From Dehalococcoidia bacterium (GTDB lineage: Bacteria; Chloroflexota; Dehalococcoidia; Dehalococcoidales; Fen-1064), in contig DUEV01000001.1 in the NCBI GenBank assembly GCA_011170375.1, forward strand, positions 186,001 through 250,000: a DNA stretch of 64,000 nt, in the 5' to 3' direction. This document shows, in pieces, positions 1 to 8,954 of this stretch (position 1 is the stretch's first letter; every line of letters starts with the position of its first letter). The notes beneath the pieces are model-generated. The model ran no database searches, had not been told where the DNA came from, and saw nothing but the letters and a program-made list of their open reading frames with translations. The translations under genes and the position numbers were made by a program.

Positions 1-2
1 AC

Positions 3-632
3 TCGTTGGCCGTAGACGCTGGGAACTCTTCAGACCACGTGGAAAAATTCTACAGGGAGCTAAGAGAGCTGCAGCTAAGGCTGCCTGATTTTACTGTTAT
101 TACCCACTGGCACTGGGACCACACCTTTGCGATGCATTCTGTATCAGGTAAGACTGTGGCTGGCCATCTGACCAATAGAAAACTGAGTGAAGTGCAAAAA
201 TGGGAATGGACTGATGAAGCTATGGAGAAGCGGCTTCAGTCGGGTGAAGATATAGAGATATGCGACCGATGTATCAGGCTGGAATATCCCGACAGGAACA
301 AGATAAAAGTCGTTAGAGCCGATATCGAATTTGCCGGAGTAATCAACATCGACCTGGGAGGAGTCCATTGCGAAATCAAGGAATTCACTGCGACACATTC
401 CGATGACTCGGTATTAATCCATGTTCCGGAAGAAAGAGTCGTTTTCATAGGCGACGCGGAAGGCGGAGACTATTATCAAAACAAGGGAGAGTATGATAAA
501 GCACGATTGAAAGAAATGATAAGAGTGCTGGAAAAGATTGATGTTGATAGCTTTGTGTTGGGACATGATGGACCCCAGAGTAAACTGGAGGCCATAAGTT
601 ACCTTAGGGATGAGTTGGACAGACAAGATTGA
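3..632 (+). CDS. Metallo-beta-lactamase-fold hydrolase, 5' end cut by window edge
   Basis: The reading frame is open to the left edge, so the N-terminus is missing. The fragment begins with a VDAGNS segment, typical of the first strand of the MBL fold, followed by the metal-binding motif HWHWDH (about residues 34-39 of the fragment). Later come a His in ATHSDDS, an Asp in IGDAEGG and a C-terminal GHDGP, which match the remaining MBL ligand positions. The family hydrolyses diverse esters, thioesters and lactams with a di-metal centre; the substrate cannot be told. It reads in the same direction as the next gene (84 bp gap). Confidence 0.85.
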   Translation, partial: SLAVDAGNSSDHVEKFYRELRELQLRLPDFTVITHWHWDHTFAMHSVSGKTVAGHLTNRKLSEVQKWEWTDEAMEKRLQSGEDIEICDRCIRLEYPDRNKIKVVRADIEFAGVINIDLGGVHCEIKEFTATHSDDSVLIHVPEERVVFIGDAEGGDYYQNKGEYDKARLKEMIRVLEKIDVDSFVLGHDGPQSKLEAISYLRDELDRQD

Positions 633-715
633 TCAGCCGAAGGATTGGACAAAGGAAAAGAAAGGCCGTACCAAGAACTAATACCGCACCTACTATTCCC
701 GGAGTGTGAGAGAGC

Positions 716-1696
716 ATGCTTATTCGGGCAGTAACAATGGATGACTGTCAGACGTGGCTTAACTTGGCGCATGAATCGGACGAAATCGTTAGCCGGCTGA
801 TTCCCGATATTGCCACTTTTTATGACGGTTTTGATGATTATATGAAGGCAAAGATAAGGCAGAACGAAGCGTTCATGGCTGTAGATAGAATGTCGGAACG
901 GTGTCTGGGAATAGTCGCGTTCTCAAAAAGTCACAACCGGGTAACCTTCCTGGGGGTTTCCACCAATAGTGATTTTTATATAATTGGCTCAAAGCTTATG
1001 GAAGTTGCTCTAAACCAGCTAGATAACACCAAGGAAATATCGGTTACCGTATTAAAGTCCGATTCAGAACCAATAAAACAGGAGCGGGTTCTGTATGAAA
1101 GCCTCGGTTTTACTGAACATGATGGTTCGGTATTAGAGGCTGGCGTCCCGGCTTGCCTGATGAAGAGACCCCCGGTGCGAATAAACAAGACCGGGAGTTT
1201 TCATCATAATTATTCGACCTACGTTGCTTGGCAGTCTGAGGCCAAGTGCCCAGTCTGTAATAATAATGAACCGCGACCGCCTGATAGTTTGATGATAGAA
1301 CTCGAACACTCGTGGGTGGAGGCATCTATGCTGATGGCACAGGGTCTTCTGTGGGGGAAGTATACCGTTATCTCGAAAAAGCATTTTGTGGAGCTGCATG
1401 AGATGCCTCCTCAGGACCTGGTAGGTTTTATGACTGATGTTCAGAGGGTTGCGAAGGTGTTGAAGGAGGTATCTGGTGCCGTAAAAATAAACATGGAACT
1501 GCACGGAAATACTATCCCACATCTGCATGTTCATCTTTTCCCGAGGTATCTTGATGATTCGTTTCCGGGGCAGGCCATCGATTATACGAAAACAGCGCCA
1601 GTGCCGTATGAAAACAAGAAAGAGTTTGACTATTTTGTTGAACAGATGAAGCTTAAACTAGGTGTAACCAATAGGTCTTCGGATCGTGAAACCTGA
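716..1696 (+). CDS. GNAT acetyltransferase-HIT hydrolase fusion protein
   Basis: 326 residues with two recognisable parts. Residues 1-150 look like a GNAT N-acetyltransferase: an N-terminal LIRAVTMDDC strand and a late YESLGFTEHDGSV segment typical of the GNAT C-terminal strand-helix. Residues 175-320 are a HIT domain ending in the HLHVHLFPRY histidine triad, preceded by a CPVC pair that may bind zinc. HIT proteins hydrolyse nucleotide phosphoramidates or dinucleoside polyphosphates. The combination suggests acyl transfer coupled to nucleotide clean-up, but that is inference. The stop codon overlaps the GTG start of the next, frameshifted gene by 11 bp. Confidence 0.8.
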   Translation: MLIRAVTMDDCQTWLNLAHESDEIVSRLIPDIATFYDGFDDYMKAKIRQNEAFMAVDRMSERCLGIVAFSKSHNRVTFLGVSTNSDFYIIGSKLMEVALNQLDNTKEISVTVLKSDSEPIKQERVLYESLGFTEHDGSVLEAGVPACLMKRPPVRINKTGSFHHNYSTYVAWQSEAKCPVCNNNEPRPPDSLMIELEHSWVEASMLMAQGLLWGKYTVISKKHFVELHEMPPQDLVGFMTDVQRVAKVLKEVSGAVKINMELHGNTIPHLHVHLFPRYLDDSFPGQAIDYTKTAPVPYENKKEFDYFVEQMKLKLGVTNRSSDRET

Positions 1697-2025
1697 AGAA
1701 TTCATAGGGCAAAAAGTTCACATAGAAATAGACAGGCCGCTGGGTTCGGTCCATCCCGAGCATGATAATGTGTGGTTTTGTCTTAACTATGGATAATGTA
1801 CCCGGGGTACTGGGTAGAGATGGTGAGGAGCAGGATGCTTACCTCCTCGGTGTGTTCACCCCAGTGAATGCATATGATGGGATATGCATTGGTGTTATCA
1901 GGAGAGGCGATGAGAGTGACGACAAACTGGTGGTTGTTCCGGAAGGAGTCGAGTACACCGATGAGCAGATATTGGCACTCACCGAGTTTATCGAGAGATT
2001 CCATGATTCTTATTTGGTGAGGTAA
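1686..2025 (+). pseudogene. Small inorganic-pyrophosphatase-like protein, interrupted by a 1-base frameshift
   Basis: From the GTG at 1686 the frame reads FIGQKVHIEIDRPLGS and on to WFCLNYG, then hits TAA at 1794-1796. The next frame (an open frame from 1762) continues the same family: VPGVLGRDGEEQDAYLLGVF, then DDKLVVVPEG and LTEFIERFHDSYLVR to the stop at 2025. Removing one A at 1795/1796 joins them as NYGYVPG and gives a protein of about 112 residues, the usual size of the short pyrophosphatase-like family of Firmicutes. The gene is either a recent pseudogene or carries an assembly error. Its biochemical activity is uncertain, because this short family lacks most of the classical pyrophosphatase. 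Confidence 0.82.
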
Positions 2026-2080
2026 TAGAAGGCGAATCTAATTATTTGACTGTTCATGCTCTTTACGTAGGGAGGAAGAC

Positions 2081-2758
2081 ATGCCGCAAGGAATAAGGAC
2101 TATCACTCTATCACTGCCGTTCAAGATGGGAAGTGTCAATTGCTACCTGATAGAAACCGATACCGGCTATGTTCTGACCGACACGGGGTGTTCGAAGAGG
2201 TACGCCGATCTTGAGAGAGAGCTTGAAAGAGCAGGTTGTAAGCCTGGTAATCTTCAAGTCATTATTCTAACACATGGAGATTTTGACCATACTGGCAATG
2301 CCGCCTATCTCCGTGAAAAGTTCGGTGCAAAAATAGCCATGCACGATGACGATGCAGGAATGGTCGAACGTAGAAATATGTTCTGGAACAGAAATAAATC
2401 CAATATCTTTATCAGAGTGATAACACCCATTCTCTTCGGGTTTGGCAAGTCGCAAAGATTTAGCCCCGATATATTCGTCGAGGACGGGTACGACCTCTCT
2501 GGATATGGTTTAGACGCCAGAGTCCTCCATATTCGGGGACACTCAAGGGGTTCAATAGGAATCCTGACGGCCGATGCTGGCCTGATTTGCGGCGACCTGT
2601 TTGAAAACACTGATAAACCAAGTCTCAATTCTATTATGGATGACGTAGCGGTGGCGAATGTCAGTGTTGAAAAACTACGCAAATTAAGTATAAAGAGAGT
2701 TTATCCCGGACACGGTGAGCCATTTCCCATGGAGGTACTTTTAGAAAACAACCGATGA
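2081..2758 (+). CDS. Metallo-beta-lactamase-fold hydrolase (paralogue of 38083-38772)
   Basis: 225 residues. The metal-binding motif THGDFDHTGN is at about residues 64-73, a preceding TDTGC at about 31-35, HIRGHSRGS near 151, CGDLFEN near 170 and a C-terminal PGHGEP near 213: the full set of MBL ligand positions. The ATG follows a GGGAGGAAG ribosome-binding site. It is closely similar along its whole length to the minus-strand protein at 38083-38772, so the genome carries at least two copies of this subfamily. Substrate unknown; glyoxalase II-like, lactonase or phosphodiesterase activity are all possible. Confidence 0.88.
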   Translation: MPQGIRTITLSLPFKMGSVNCYLIETDTGYVLTDTGCSKRYADLERELERAGCKPGNLQVIILTHGDFDHTGNAAYLREKFGAKIAMHDDDAGMVERRNMFWNRNKSNIFIRVITPILFGFGKSQRFSPDIFVEDGYDLSGYGLDARVLHIRGHSRGSIGILTADAGLICGDLFENTDKPSLNSIMDDVAVANVSVEKLRKLSIKRVYPGHGEPFPMEVLLENNR

Positions 2759-2870
2759 CTCGTAGCAGAGGTTGCATGAAGGATTGCTTGCGGCAGGGAC
2801 AACTTGCCGCTTTTATGTTTTCTTCAATCTTCTTCGCTCTGGTCCGTCTAAAGAGAGGGGTAATTTAGTA

Positions 2871-3275
2871 GTGAATATAGTAGTAGGCATATTTCTGGTG
2901 CTGCACGGTCTGGTTCACCTGCTGTATTTCGGGCACGGCCGGAGACTCTTTGAGATTCGGCCCGGGCTGCTTTGGCCTGATGGCTCGTGGGCATTCTCAA
3001 AGCTTTTTGGGGATGAAAGGGCAAGATTGCTGGCGAGTATTTTATGCGTGCTGGCTGCTATCGTTTTTGTGGTCGAAGGTACAGGAATATTCGCAAAGCA
3101 GACTTGGTGGCATCCGGTGATTGCGGCTTCAGCTATATTCTCTGCAGTTATTTTCATTCTTTTCTGGGATGGCAAACGGCAAATGCTGGATGGCAAGGGA
3201 TTGTTTGCCATTCTTATTAACATGGCGATTCTGGTTGCATTTATCATACTGCAGTGGCCTGACTTGGGATTCTAG
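2871..3275 (+). CDS. Small membrane protein, four predicted transmembrane helices
   Basis: 134 residues from the GTG at 2871, preceded by an AGAGAGGGG purine-rich site. An upstream in-frame start at 2772 would add a stretch that does not look like protein. Four hydrophobic segments are visible: IVVGIFLVLHGLVHLLYF (about 3-20), LLASILCVLAAIVFVVEG, VIAASAIFSAVIFILFW and LFAILINMAILVAFIIL. The charged loops and final WPDLGF tail are short. No catalytic motif is apparent. Integral membrane protein of unknown role. Confidence 0.65.
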   Translation: MNIVVGIFLVLHGLVHLLYFGHGRRLFEIRPGLLWPDGSWAFSKLFGDERARLLASILCVLAAIVFVVEGTGIFAKQTWWHPVIAASAIFSAVIFILFWDGKRQMLDGKGLFAILINMAILVAFIILQWPDLGF

Positions 3276-3591
3276 GGCGGGAATCTATCTATACAGAGTA
3301 CCTGACCACTCGCTGTCGGATTGGCGATGGCGGTGGGGGTGTTAATTGTCTGACAAACTTGGCGGCGCACTAAAGAAAGTGGCTGGACAGTCCCGGTCAA
3401 AAACGAGCCATATTTTTTCCCATCATTGTAAGATCGAGCTACTAGCCATTTGGGGTGGGCTGCAACTCCTGAAGGTATGTGTAATACTCAATTCGAGAGT
3501 AGCGTAGAGATTATCAAACAAGTATAATGACCTCGGCCAGTTTGTTAGGTGTGAATTAATTATCCTGTTACTGTAAATTAAGGGGGAAAGA
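3276..3591. other. Intergenic region before the dehydratase operon
   Basis: 316 bp with no convincing gene. A 53-codon frame from a TTG at 3346 to 3507 follows a G-rich stretch and begins SDKLGGALKKVAGQ, but it has no recognisable family and may be chance. The last 60 bases are AT-rich (around TAATTATCCTGTTACTG) and probably hold the promoter of the gene starting at 3592. No clear hairpin was seen. Confidence 0.4.
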
Positions 3592-4728
3592 ATGTCTGCC
3601 TTTGATGATTTGCAAAAGCATTACCGGCAGCGCGACCTAGCTGCCAGACAGTGGAAAAAGGAGGGAGGAAAGGTTGTCGGCTACTTCTGCGACAATGTTC
3701 CGGAAGAATTCATATTGGTAGCCGGTCTTTTCCCTCTCCGTCTCAGTGGCGATCCGTGGGGAGACACGGAGAGAATCGGAAATTATTCGGAGCAGGGAAA
3801 CGTTTTTTCCCGAGAGGGTTTTGTCGCTTCCATGCTTCACATGATTCTAAACGGGAAGTACGATTTTCTGGATTACCTGATTATACCGCACGCCAGAGAC
3901 TCTATTCACCGCCTGTATACCACCTTGATCAACCTGAAAGAGACCGACCCTACCTTAAAGATTCCGGAACTCAGTTATCTTGATAACCTTCATACCACGT
4001 TTTATTCGGCAGGAATTTATAATCGCGACCGCTGGTTTGGTCTTAAGAAGCAGCTAGAGGAATGGACAGACAAAGAGATCACGAACGAAAGGCTATCACA
4101 AGCCGTCGCTGTCACCAACGAAAGTAAGAGGTTACTGAAGGAGTTGGCCGCCCTCAGGGCCACTGACCCACCCCTTGTCTCCGGTGTGGATGCGCTCCAG
4201 ATCATCGGTTCATCCATGTTCATGCTTAAGGAAGAGCATAACAAACTGCTAAAAGAGTATCTTACCGGAGTAGGTCAGCTTCCAGCCAGAAACGGCGCCC
4301 GGTTGTTTGTCGAGGGTAGTCCCCTGGACAATCTGCAGTTTTATGAAATTATTGAGTCCTGCGGGGCAACGGTAGTTGCCGAGGATAACTGCTGGGGGAA
4401 CAGAATTTTTGATGTGCCAATAGACATGGCCTCTGACCCGTTGGAAGCCATCATCGACAGGTACAACAATAAAGCACCCTGTTCTCGGATGTATCCTCTG
4501 AGCCGCCGGATTGAGTATTGCCTGCGAAATGCTTTAGAGTCGAAGGCACAGGGGGTGATTTTCAATATTTACCGCTTTGATGATATACAGGCTTGGGAGA
4601 CACCCGACGAGATAAAGGAGCTGAAAGAAAAAGGAATACCCACCCTATATTTGAAGGATCAGCCGTACTTGATAGCTGAGCCTGAAGCCTTAAAAACTAA
4701 AATCGAGGAATTCGTCCAAGGTATCTGA
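3592..4728 (+). CDS. 2-hydroxyacyl-CoA dehydratase / benzoyl-CoA reductase family subunit (HgdB/BcrC-like)
   Basis: 378 residues, the usual length of the smaller subunit of this family. Seen: GYFCDNVPEEF near residue 31, matching the N-terminal cluster Cys, IIESCGATVVAEDNCWGNR around 258-276 and YCLRNALESKAQGVIF near 309. The cysteines fit the [4Fe-4S] ligands of HgdAB/FldBC/BcrBC enzymes. These enzymes use one low-potential electron to remove water from 2-hydroxyacyl-CoA, or in BcrABCD to reduce an aromatic ring. It is followed by the partner subunit (38 bp gap) and a class III CoA-transferase. No ATP-dependent activator (HgdC/FldI/BcrAD type) is encoded in the window, so that partner must lie elsewhere. 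Start supported by GGGGGAAAG. Confidence 0.85.
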   Translation: MSAFDDLQKHYRQRDLAARQWKKEGGKVVGYFCDNVPEEFILVAGLFPLRLSGDPWGDTERIGNYSEQGNVFSREGFVASMLHMILNGKYDFLDYLIIPHARDSIHRLYTTLINLKETDPTLKIPELSYLDNLHTTFYSAGIYNRDRWFGLKKQLEEWTDKEITNERLSQAVAVTNESKRLLKELAALRATDPPLVSGVDALQIIGSSMFMLKEEHNKLLKEYLTGVGQLPARNGARLFVEGSPLDNLQFYEIIESCGATVVAEDNCWGNRIFDVPIDMASDPLEAIIDRYNNKAPCSRMYPLSRRIEYCLRNALESKAQGVIFNIYRFDDIQAWETPDEIKELKEKGIPTLYLKDQPYLIAEPEALKTKIEEFVQGI

Positions 4729-4766
4729 TAAGAGTAGATAATTCGCATCTTTATGAAGGAGGCAAT

Positions 4767-5978
4767 ATGGTGAGTGAACAAAGCAGCGGTAAGCAGTTGC
4801 GTATCACCAATGAGGTAAGAGCTTATCAGCGGGAGTGGATAGAGAAGACGAGACAGCGGGTGAGCGAGGGCGAGCCTTTTGCAATCTGCAATGGCGACGA
4901 CTGCGAGGAAATATTGAATGTCATGGACATACCGGTCATCGTCATCAACTACTGGCATGCCATTATTACGACGAAAAGAATGGCGGACTACTATCTCGAC
5001 ATATTGCGTGAGAGGGATTACCCCGCCACCGTTTTTTCCATGGGTCTGGCTGTGACTATGGACAACAAGCCAGACGTAGCACCGTGGGGAGGATTACCAA
5101 AACCCTCGATTATAATTGGCGGAGCACGGCAGGACACGGAGATGCGGATTATGGAGCTGTGGGCCAGGGAGTACGGCTGCATTTTCTGGCCCATGGAATT
5201 TGCCCTTTATCACGGGGTCGAGAAGGCGCCGCCTCCAGGCTGGTTTGAGAGGATGAGAGACCACTGGGATGAATTTGTCGACCCGCAAAAGCTGGATTAT
5301 CGGGTACAGGAACAGGAAAAGCTGATTCGGTACCTGGAGGTTTCAACAGGCAAGAAGTTCAGCCTGGAAAAATTAACGGAAGCCATGCAACTGGTCAACG
5401 AACAGATGGACTATTGGCGGATGGCGCGCGACCTGATAGCCAAGACATCGCCCAGCCCGGTGACCCTGCGGGACCAGCTTTCCATGTATCAGACGACGTG
5501 GCACCGGGGTACGCCACAGGGTCGCGATTTTCTCAAGGCTTATTACGAAGAGGTAAAAGAGCGGGTGGAAAACAGTGTAGCTGCCTGCCCTGAAGAGAAG
5601 ATCAGGCTGATGTGGGTGAACGCGCTGGGTACGCCCCCTCTTTGGGGAAGGTGGGCTGAAGAGAAGTATGGGGCCGTATGTGTTACCCACAACTATATGG
5701 GTATTGCCGTTGATTGTTATGCCCGGACTATCCAGAACAACGACCCTTTAAGGACCCTGGCTGCACGTTATATGCTGCTTTTTTGGACTACTCCCGACTG
5801 GATAGCGGCGCAAGCGAAGCATAGCAACTGCAAGGCGGCTGTTATGGTTGGCGGTCGCCGGTCCATAATGGCTTTCGAGAAAGCCGGCATACCCCTGGCA
5901 ACTATTCCTTCTGAACGCGATGACGAGGCGACAAGAGCCGCTCTTTCCGATTTTATTGAAACACGTCTATTGGCCTGA
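4767..5978 (+). CDS. 2-hydroxyacyl-CoA dehydratase / benzoyl-CoA reductase family, second subunit
   Basis: 403 residues, start supported by AAGGAGGCAAT. It belongs to the same family as the preceding gene: an N-terminal FAICNGDDCEEIL segment (about 31-43), a long helical middle with YLEVSTGKKFSLEKL typical of the family, and a C-terminal NCKAAVMVGGRRS segment. Together with the upstream subunit it would form the heterodimer carrying the substrate-binding iron-sulfur clusters. The paired CoA-transferase downstream points to an (R)-2-hydroxyacyl-CoA dehydratase that activates its own substrate, as in the phenyllactate dehydratase FldABC. That is inference, and an aromatic-ring reductase cannot be excluded. 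Confidence 0.83.
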   Translation: MVSEQSSGKQLRITNEVRAYQREWIEKTRQRVSEGEPFAICNGDDCEEILNVMDIPVIVINYWHAIITTKRMADYYLDILRERDYPATVFSMGLAVTMDNKPDVAPWGGLPKPSIIIGGARQDTEMRIMELWAREYGCIFWPMEFALYHGVEKAPPPGWFERMRDHWDEFVDPQKLDYRVQEQEKLIRYLEVSTGKKFSLEKLTEAMQLVNEQMDYWRMARDLIAKTSPSPVTLRDQLSMYQTTWHRGTPQGRDFLKAYYEEVKERVENSVAACPEEKIRLMWVNALGTPPLWGRWAEEKYGAVCVTHNYMGIAVDCYARTIQNNDPLRTLAARYMLLFWTTPDWIAAQAKHSNCKAAVMVGGRRSIMAFEKAGIPLATIPSERDDEATRAALSDFIETRLLA

Positions 5979-6033
5979 TTAAGCTGAACCTCGATTAAGT
6001 GATAACTGTGTATAAAGCAGGGAGGAAATAGGT

Positions 6034-7239
6034 ATGACCGGCATATTGGACGGAATACGTGTTGTTGAATTTGCTGCTATGGGCGGAGGTCCCCTGGCCG
6101 GGCTCCTTCTGGCGGATTTCGGTGCTGAGATAATCAAGATTGAGAATCCCGTAGGCGGCGACCCAAGCCGGATTATGTTCCAGCCTCGAGAACGCAAAAT
6201 ACCCCCGGAAAATCACAGCATCTTATACGAATTCAGCAATAGACATAAGAAGAGCGTCACCCTGAATCTATCCCACGAGAAGGGTCGGGAAATTGCCTAT
6301 AAACTCATCGGGACGGCAGATGCCTTTTTCAGCAATTATTTTCCCAGAACCCTCGAGAAAATGGGATTCGACTACGAAAATTTATCGAAAATCAATCCGA
6401 GAATTGTATATGTGACGTCCCCTGCCTTCGGGAAATACGGCCCGGACAGGGACAAGCAAGCCTACGATCCGATGGCCATGGCTAGATCAGGGATGCTGAT
6501 GGCTATCAGCGGGACTGCTGAACCGGGTTCAATGGTTCCCGGAGCTATGGCTGATATGATGGGGGGTACTTTCTTGGGCTTCGCTGTTATGTCGGGCGTA
6601 CTGGCTAGGGAACGCTACGGGATAGGACAGGAGATTGATTCCTCCCTGTTCGGTCCAATGCTGTGGGCTCAGTATCTGAATATATCTGGCTATCTCGCCG
6701 GGAATCCTTTGATGCGAAAAGTACCGAGAAACAGCACCTGGAACCCGATGTCTAACAGCTACAAATGCAAGGACGGGCAATGGATTTTCATCATATCACG
6801 TGACTGGTCTGAGTTATGCCGTGTTCTTCATCTTGAGGAGCTGGAAAAAGATCCCCGGTTTTCGGAAGAAGCATCTAGGGCGAAAAACCGCGGGGAGTTG
6901 ATCTCGATTCTGGATGAGGCGTTTGCTAAAAAGACCCGCGACGAGTGGATTGCCTATTTCAAGACTAGCCAAGCTAACGTGCTGTATGAAGTTATCAATA
7001 CAGTTCCCGATTTAGCCGATGACGTGCAAATATTGGCCAACGAATTAATACTGGAAGAAAATCATCCCGGTCTTGGACCCATTAAGATGTTGAAATTCCC
7101 TTTCAACTTCAGTAAAACACCGGTTGCGACTGCAAGGAATGCTGCCCCATCTCTCGGAGAGCATACGGAAGAGGTGCTCATGGAATTGGGTTATAGTTCG
7201 GAACAAATAGCTCAACTGAAGAATGAGAAGGTGATTTAG
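6034..7239 (+). CDS. Class III (CaiB/BaiF) CoA-transferase
   Basis: 401 residues, start supported by GGGAGGAAATAGGT. The N-terminus GILDGIRVVEFAAMGGGPLA is the family signature. YDPMAMARSGMLMAISG near 152 contains the usual catalytic Asp region, and a C-terminal APSLGEHTEEVLMELGYS is the conserved tail. These enzymes move CoA from one acyl-CoA to a carboxylic acid. Placement 55 bp after the two dehydratase subunits suggests it loads the hydroxy acid with CoA before dehydration, as FldA does. Acts in the cytoplasm. Confidence 0.9.
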   Translation: MTGILDGIRVVEFAAMGGGPLAGLLLADFGAEIIKIENPVGGDPSRIMFQPRERKIPPENHSILYEFSNRHKKSVTLNLSHEKGREIAYKLIGTADAFFSNYFPRTLEKMGFDYENLSKINPRIVYVTSPAFGKYGPDRDKQAYDPMAMARSGMLMAISGTAEPGSMVPGAMADMMGGTFLGFAVMSGVLARERYGIGQEIDSSLFGPMLWAQYLNISGYLAGNPLMRKVPRNSTWNPMSNSYKCKDGQWIFIISRDWSELCRVLHLEELEKDPRFSEEASRAKNRGELISILDEAFAKKTRDEWIAYFKTSQANVLYEVINTVPDLADDVQILANELILEENHPGLGPIKMLKFPFNFSKTPVATARNAAPSLGEHTEEVLMELGYSSEQIAQLKNEKVI

Positions 7240-7507
7240 CTTTTACTCATCCTGTGGCACACACCTCGAATGATAAGGTCTTTTAGTGACTATTTCTATG
7301 TCAATATCCAGACTGTGATCCAAGAGACAAAGCGGGGTTATCATAAGCCCTTGGTCACTGGTTCGAACCTCCCACTCCTCTTACTATCGGAGACTTCATT
7401 CTCTGGGGAGCATACTCTGCACATCGAAAAGTAATTCCTCAGTCGTAAGAAAAGCCGAAGGCAACCAATTGGCGGGTCCTAGCTCTCGCCAGTGATACGG
7501 GGGTCCA

Positions 7508-8938
7508 CTACGGTCGCTTAGACCAGCAGCAGTGTTTCGCCTTACGCCCGCTGCCACAGGGGCATGGATCGTTACGTCCGATGCCTTTCCAGCGAGCCAG
7601 CGATTCAGCGCGTAGTTCAGCCATGATGGTCTCGGGACTCAGCCCCCGTCTCTTTCGCTCAATGACCTGCTTTAACGGTTTTTCAGTGTGACCAAAGAAC
7701 TGTCGTAGGCCGCTGCAGAGGTAGTTGAGCCCAGGTTCACCATCCTCTGCCAACGCAAAACGGTTCTTAGGACACCCTCCATTGCATACCGTAAGCCATG
7801 AACAGGAGCGGCACTGTGCAGGAAGCCGATCTCGTTTGTCGTTGCCGAAGCGGCGCTGGGTCGGTGAGTCGGCGAGCGTGCTTAGGCGTGATGTCTCGAG
7901 GTCGCCAATACGGTGCTCGGGTGTCACAAAGTGATCGCACGAGTATACACTGCCGTCATGTTCAACGATGAGCGCCCGCCCGCAGGTCGGGGCCATCCAG
8001 CACAGGTTGGCGGTTCCTCCCGACCATACCAGCGACATCTCGGCGAATAACTGCACATCCAATCTTCCGAGGTCGTGGTGGATCCATTCGTCGAAGATCG
8101 TACAGAGGAAATGACCATACGCCTCGCCCGTCACAGACTCCGATGTCACCTGCCCGTCTGTTTCGCGCCGTACGATGGGTACAAATTGAATCCATCCGGT
8201 GTTGAGGTCCCTGAGTGCCCGGTAGACGCTGACGGGTTCGTTGGCTACTGCGGACGTCACCGCGCACAGCAGGTCGGGCTGGACACCATGGGCCTGCAGG
8301 CGGCGAACAGCCGCGACCGCGCGTTCATAGGTACCACGACCACTATGGTCCTTACGGTATGCATCGTGCAACCACTGTGTGCCATCTATACTCAGTCCCA
8401 CATCAAAGTGAGCATCTGCCAGAAACGAGCACCATTCATCGTCAAGAAGAATGCCGTTGGTCTGAAGGTTGTTCCAGCAAGTCCACCCCTGGGGGAGGTA
8501 GCGTTTCTGCAGTTCCACGGCATGTCGGTAGAAGTCAAGTCCGGCCAGCGTTGGTTCGCCACCATGCCATACAAACAGGACCACAGGCCCCGGGCTGGCC
8601 GCGATATACTGACGCACGTATGTCTCAAGTAGAGCATCCGACATTCGAAACCGATGTGGGTGTGAATAAAAATGTGCGGTATCGAGATAATAGCAGTAGC
8701 TGCACTCCAAGTTACAGGCCGGACCGACCGGTTTGGCCATAACAACGAACGGTTCACTAGCGGGTGTCGCCGCTCTCTGGACTTCCTCTGGCACGTTTTC
8801 TACCTTTCTTATGACACAATCGTCTCCGCCACAATAACAGTATGAGCCGGCGTTCCCGATTTCTTCGACTCCCGGTCCAATCCGATAGAAACGAATGAAA
8901 TACCTATCTGGTAACTGTTCTGTGTTGACCGGTAACAC
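7508..8938 (-). CDS. Radical SAM/SPASM protein, anaerobic sulfatase-maturase-like, with SEC-C tail
   Basis: 476 residues. After about 65 N-terminal residues comes MAKPVGPACNLECSYCYYLD, which contains the radical-SAM CX3CX2C motif and matches anaerobic sulfatase-maturating enzymes (anSME). Cys-rich SPASM ligands follow near the C-terminus (RLPAQCRSCSWLTVCNGGCP). The last 20 residues are a SEC-C zinc motif, NDPCPCGSGRKAKHCCW. anSMEs oxidise an active-site Cys or Ser of sulfatases to formylglycine; related SPASM enzymes modify peptides. No sulfatase is encoded in the window. The true start could be internal, near the MAKPVG methionine, because the first 60 residues (with their own CYCGGDDC) are not typical. 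It lies 16 bp downstream of the hydrolase gene 8955-9722. Confidence 0.85.
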   Translation of the reverse strand: MLPVNTEQLPDRYFIRFYRIGPGVEEIGNAGSYCYCGGDDCVIRKVENVPEEVQRAATPASEPFVVMAKPVGPACNLECSYCYYLDTAHFYSHPHRFRMSDALLETYVRQYIAASPGPVVLFVWHGGEPTLAGLDFYRHAVELQKRYLPQGWTCWNNLQTNGILLDDEWCSFLADAHFDVGLSIDGTQWLHDAYRKDHSGRGTYERAVAAVRRLQAHGVQPDLLCAVTSAVANEPVSVYRALRDLNTGWIQFVPIVRRETDGQVTSESVTGEAYGHFLCTIFDEWIHHDLGRLDVQLFAEMSLVWSGGTANLCWMAPTCGRALIVEHDGSVYSCDHFVTPEHRIGDLETSRLSTLADSPTQRRFGNDKRDRLPAQCRSCSWLTVCNGGCPKNRFALAEDGEPGLNYLCSGLRQFFGHTEKPLKQVIERKRRGLSPETIMAELRAESLARWKGIGRNDPCPCGSGRKAKHCCWSKRP

Positions 8939-8954
8939 CTGTCTCGGTTACAGG

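Noticed and set aside
7311-7385. Possible intact tRNA gene around GGTTCGAAC
   Set aside because: The T-arm stem does not pair, and neither a 7-bp acceptor stem nor a D-arm could be built; kept only as a weak relic in the findings.
8075-8742. Plus-strand frames of 127-185 codons opposite the radical-SAM gene
   Set aside because: They lie antisense to a well-supported gene with conserved Cys motifs and show no family features of their own.
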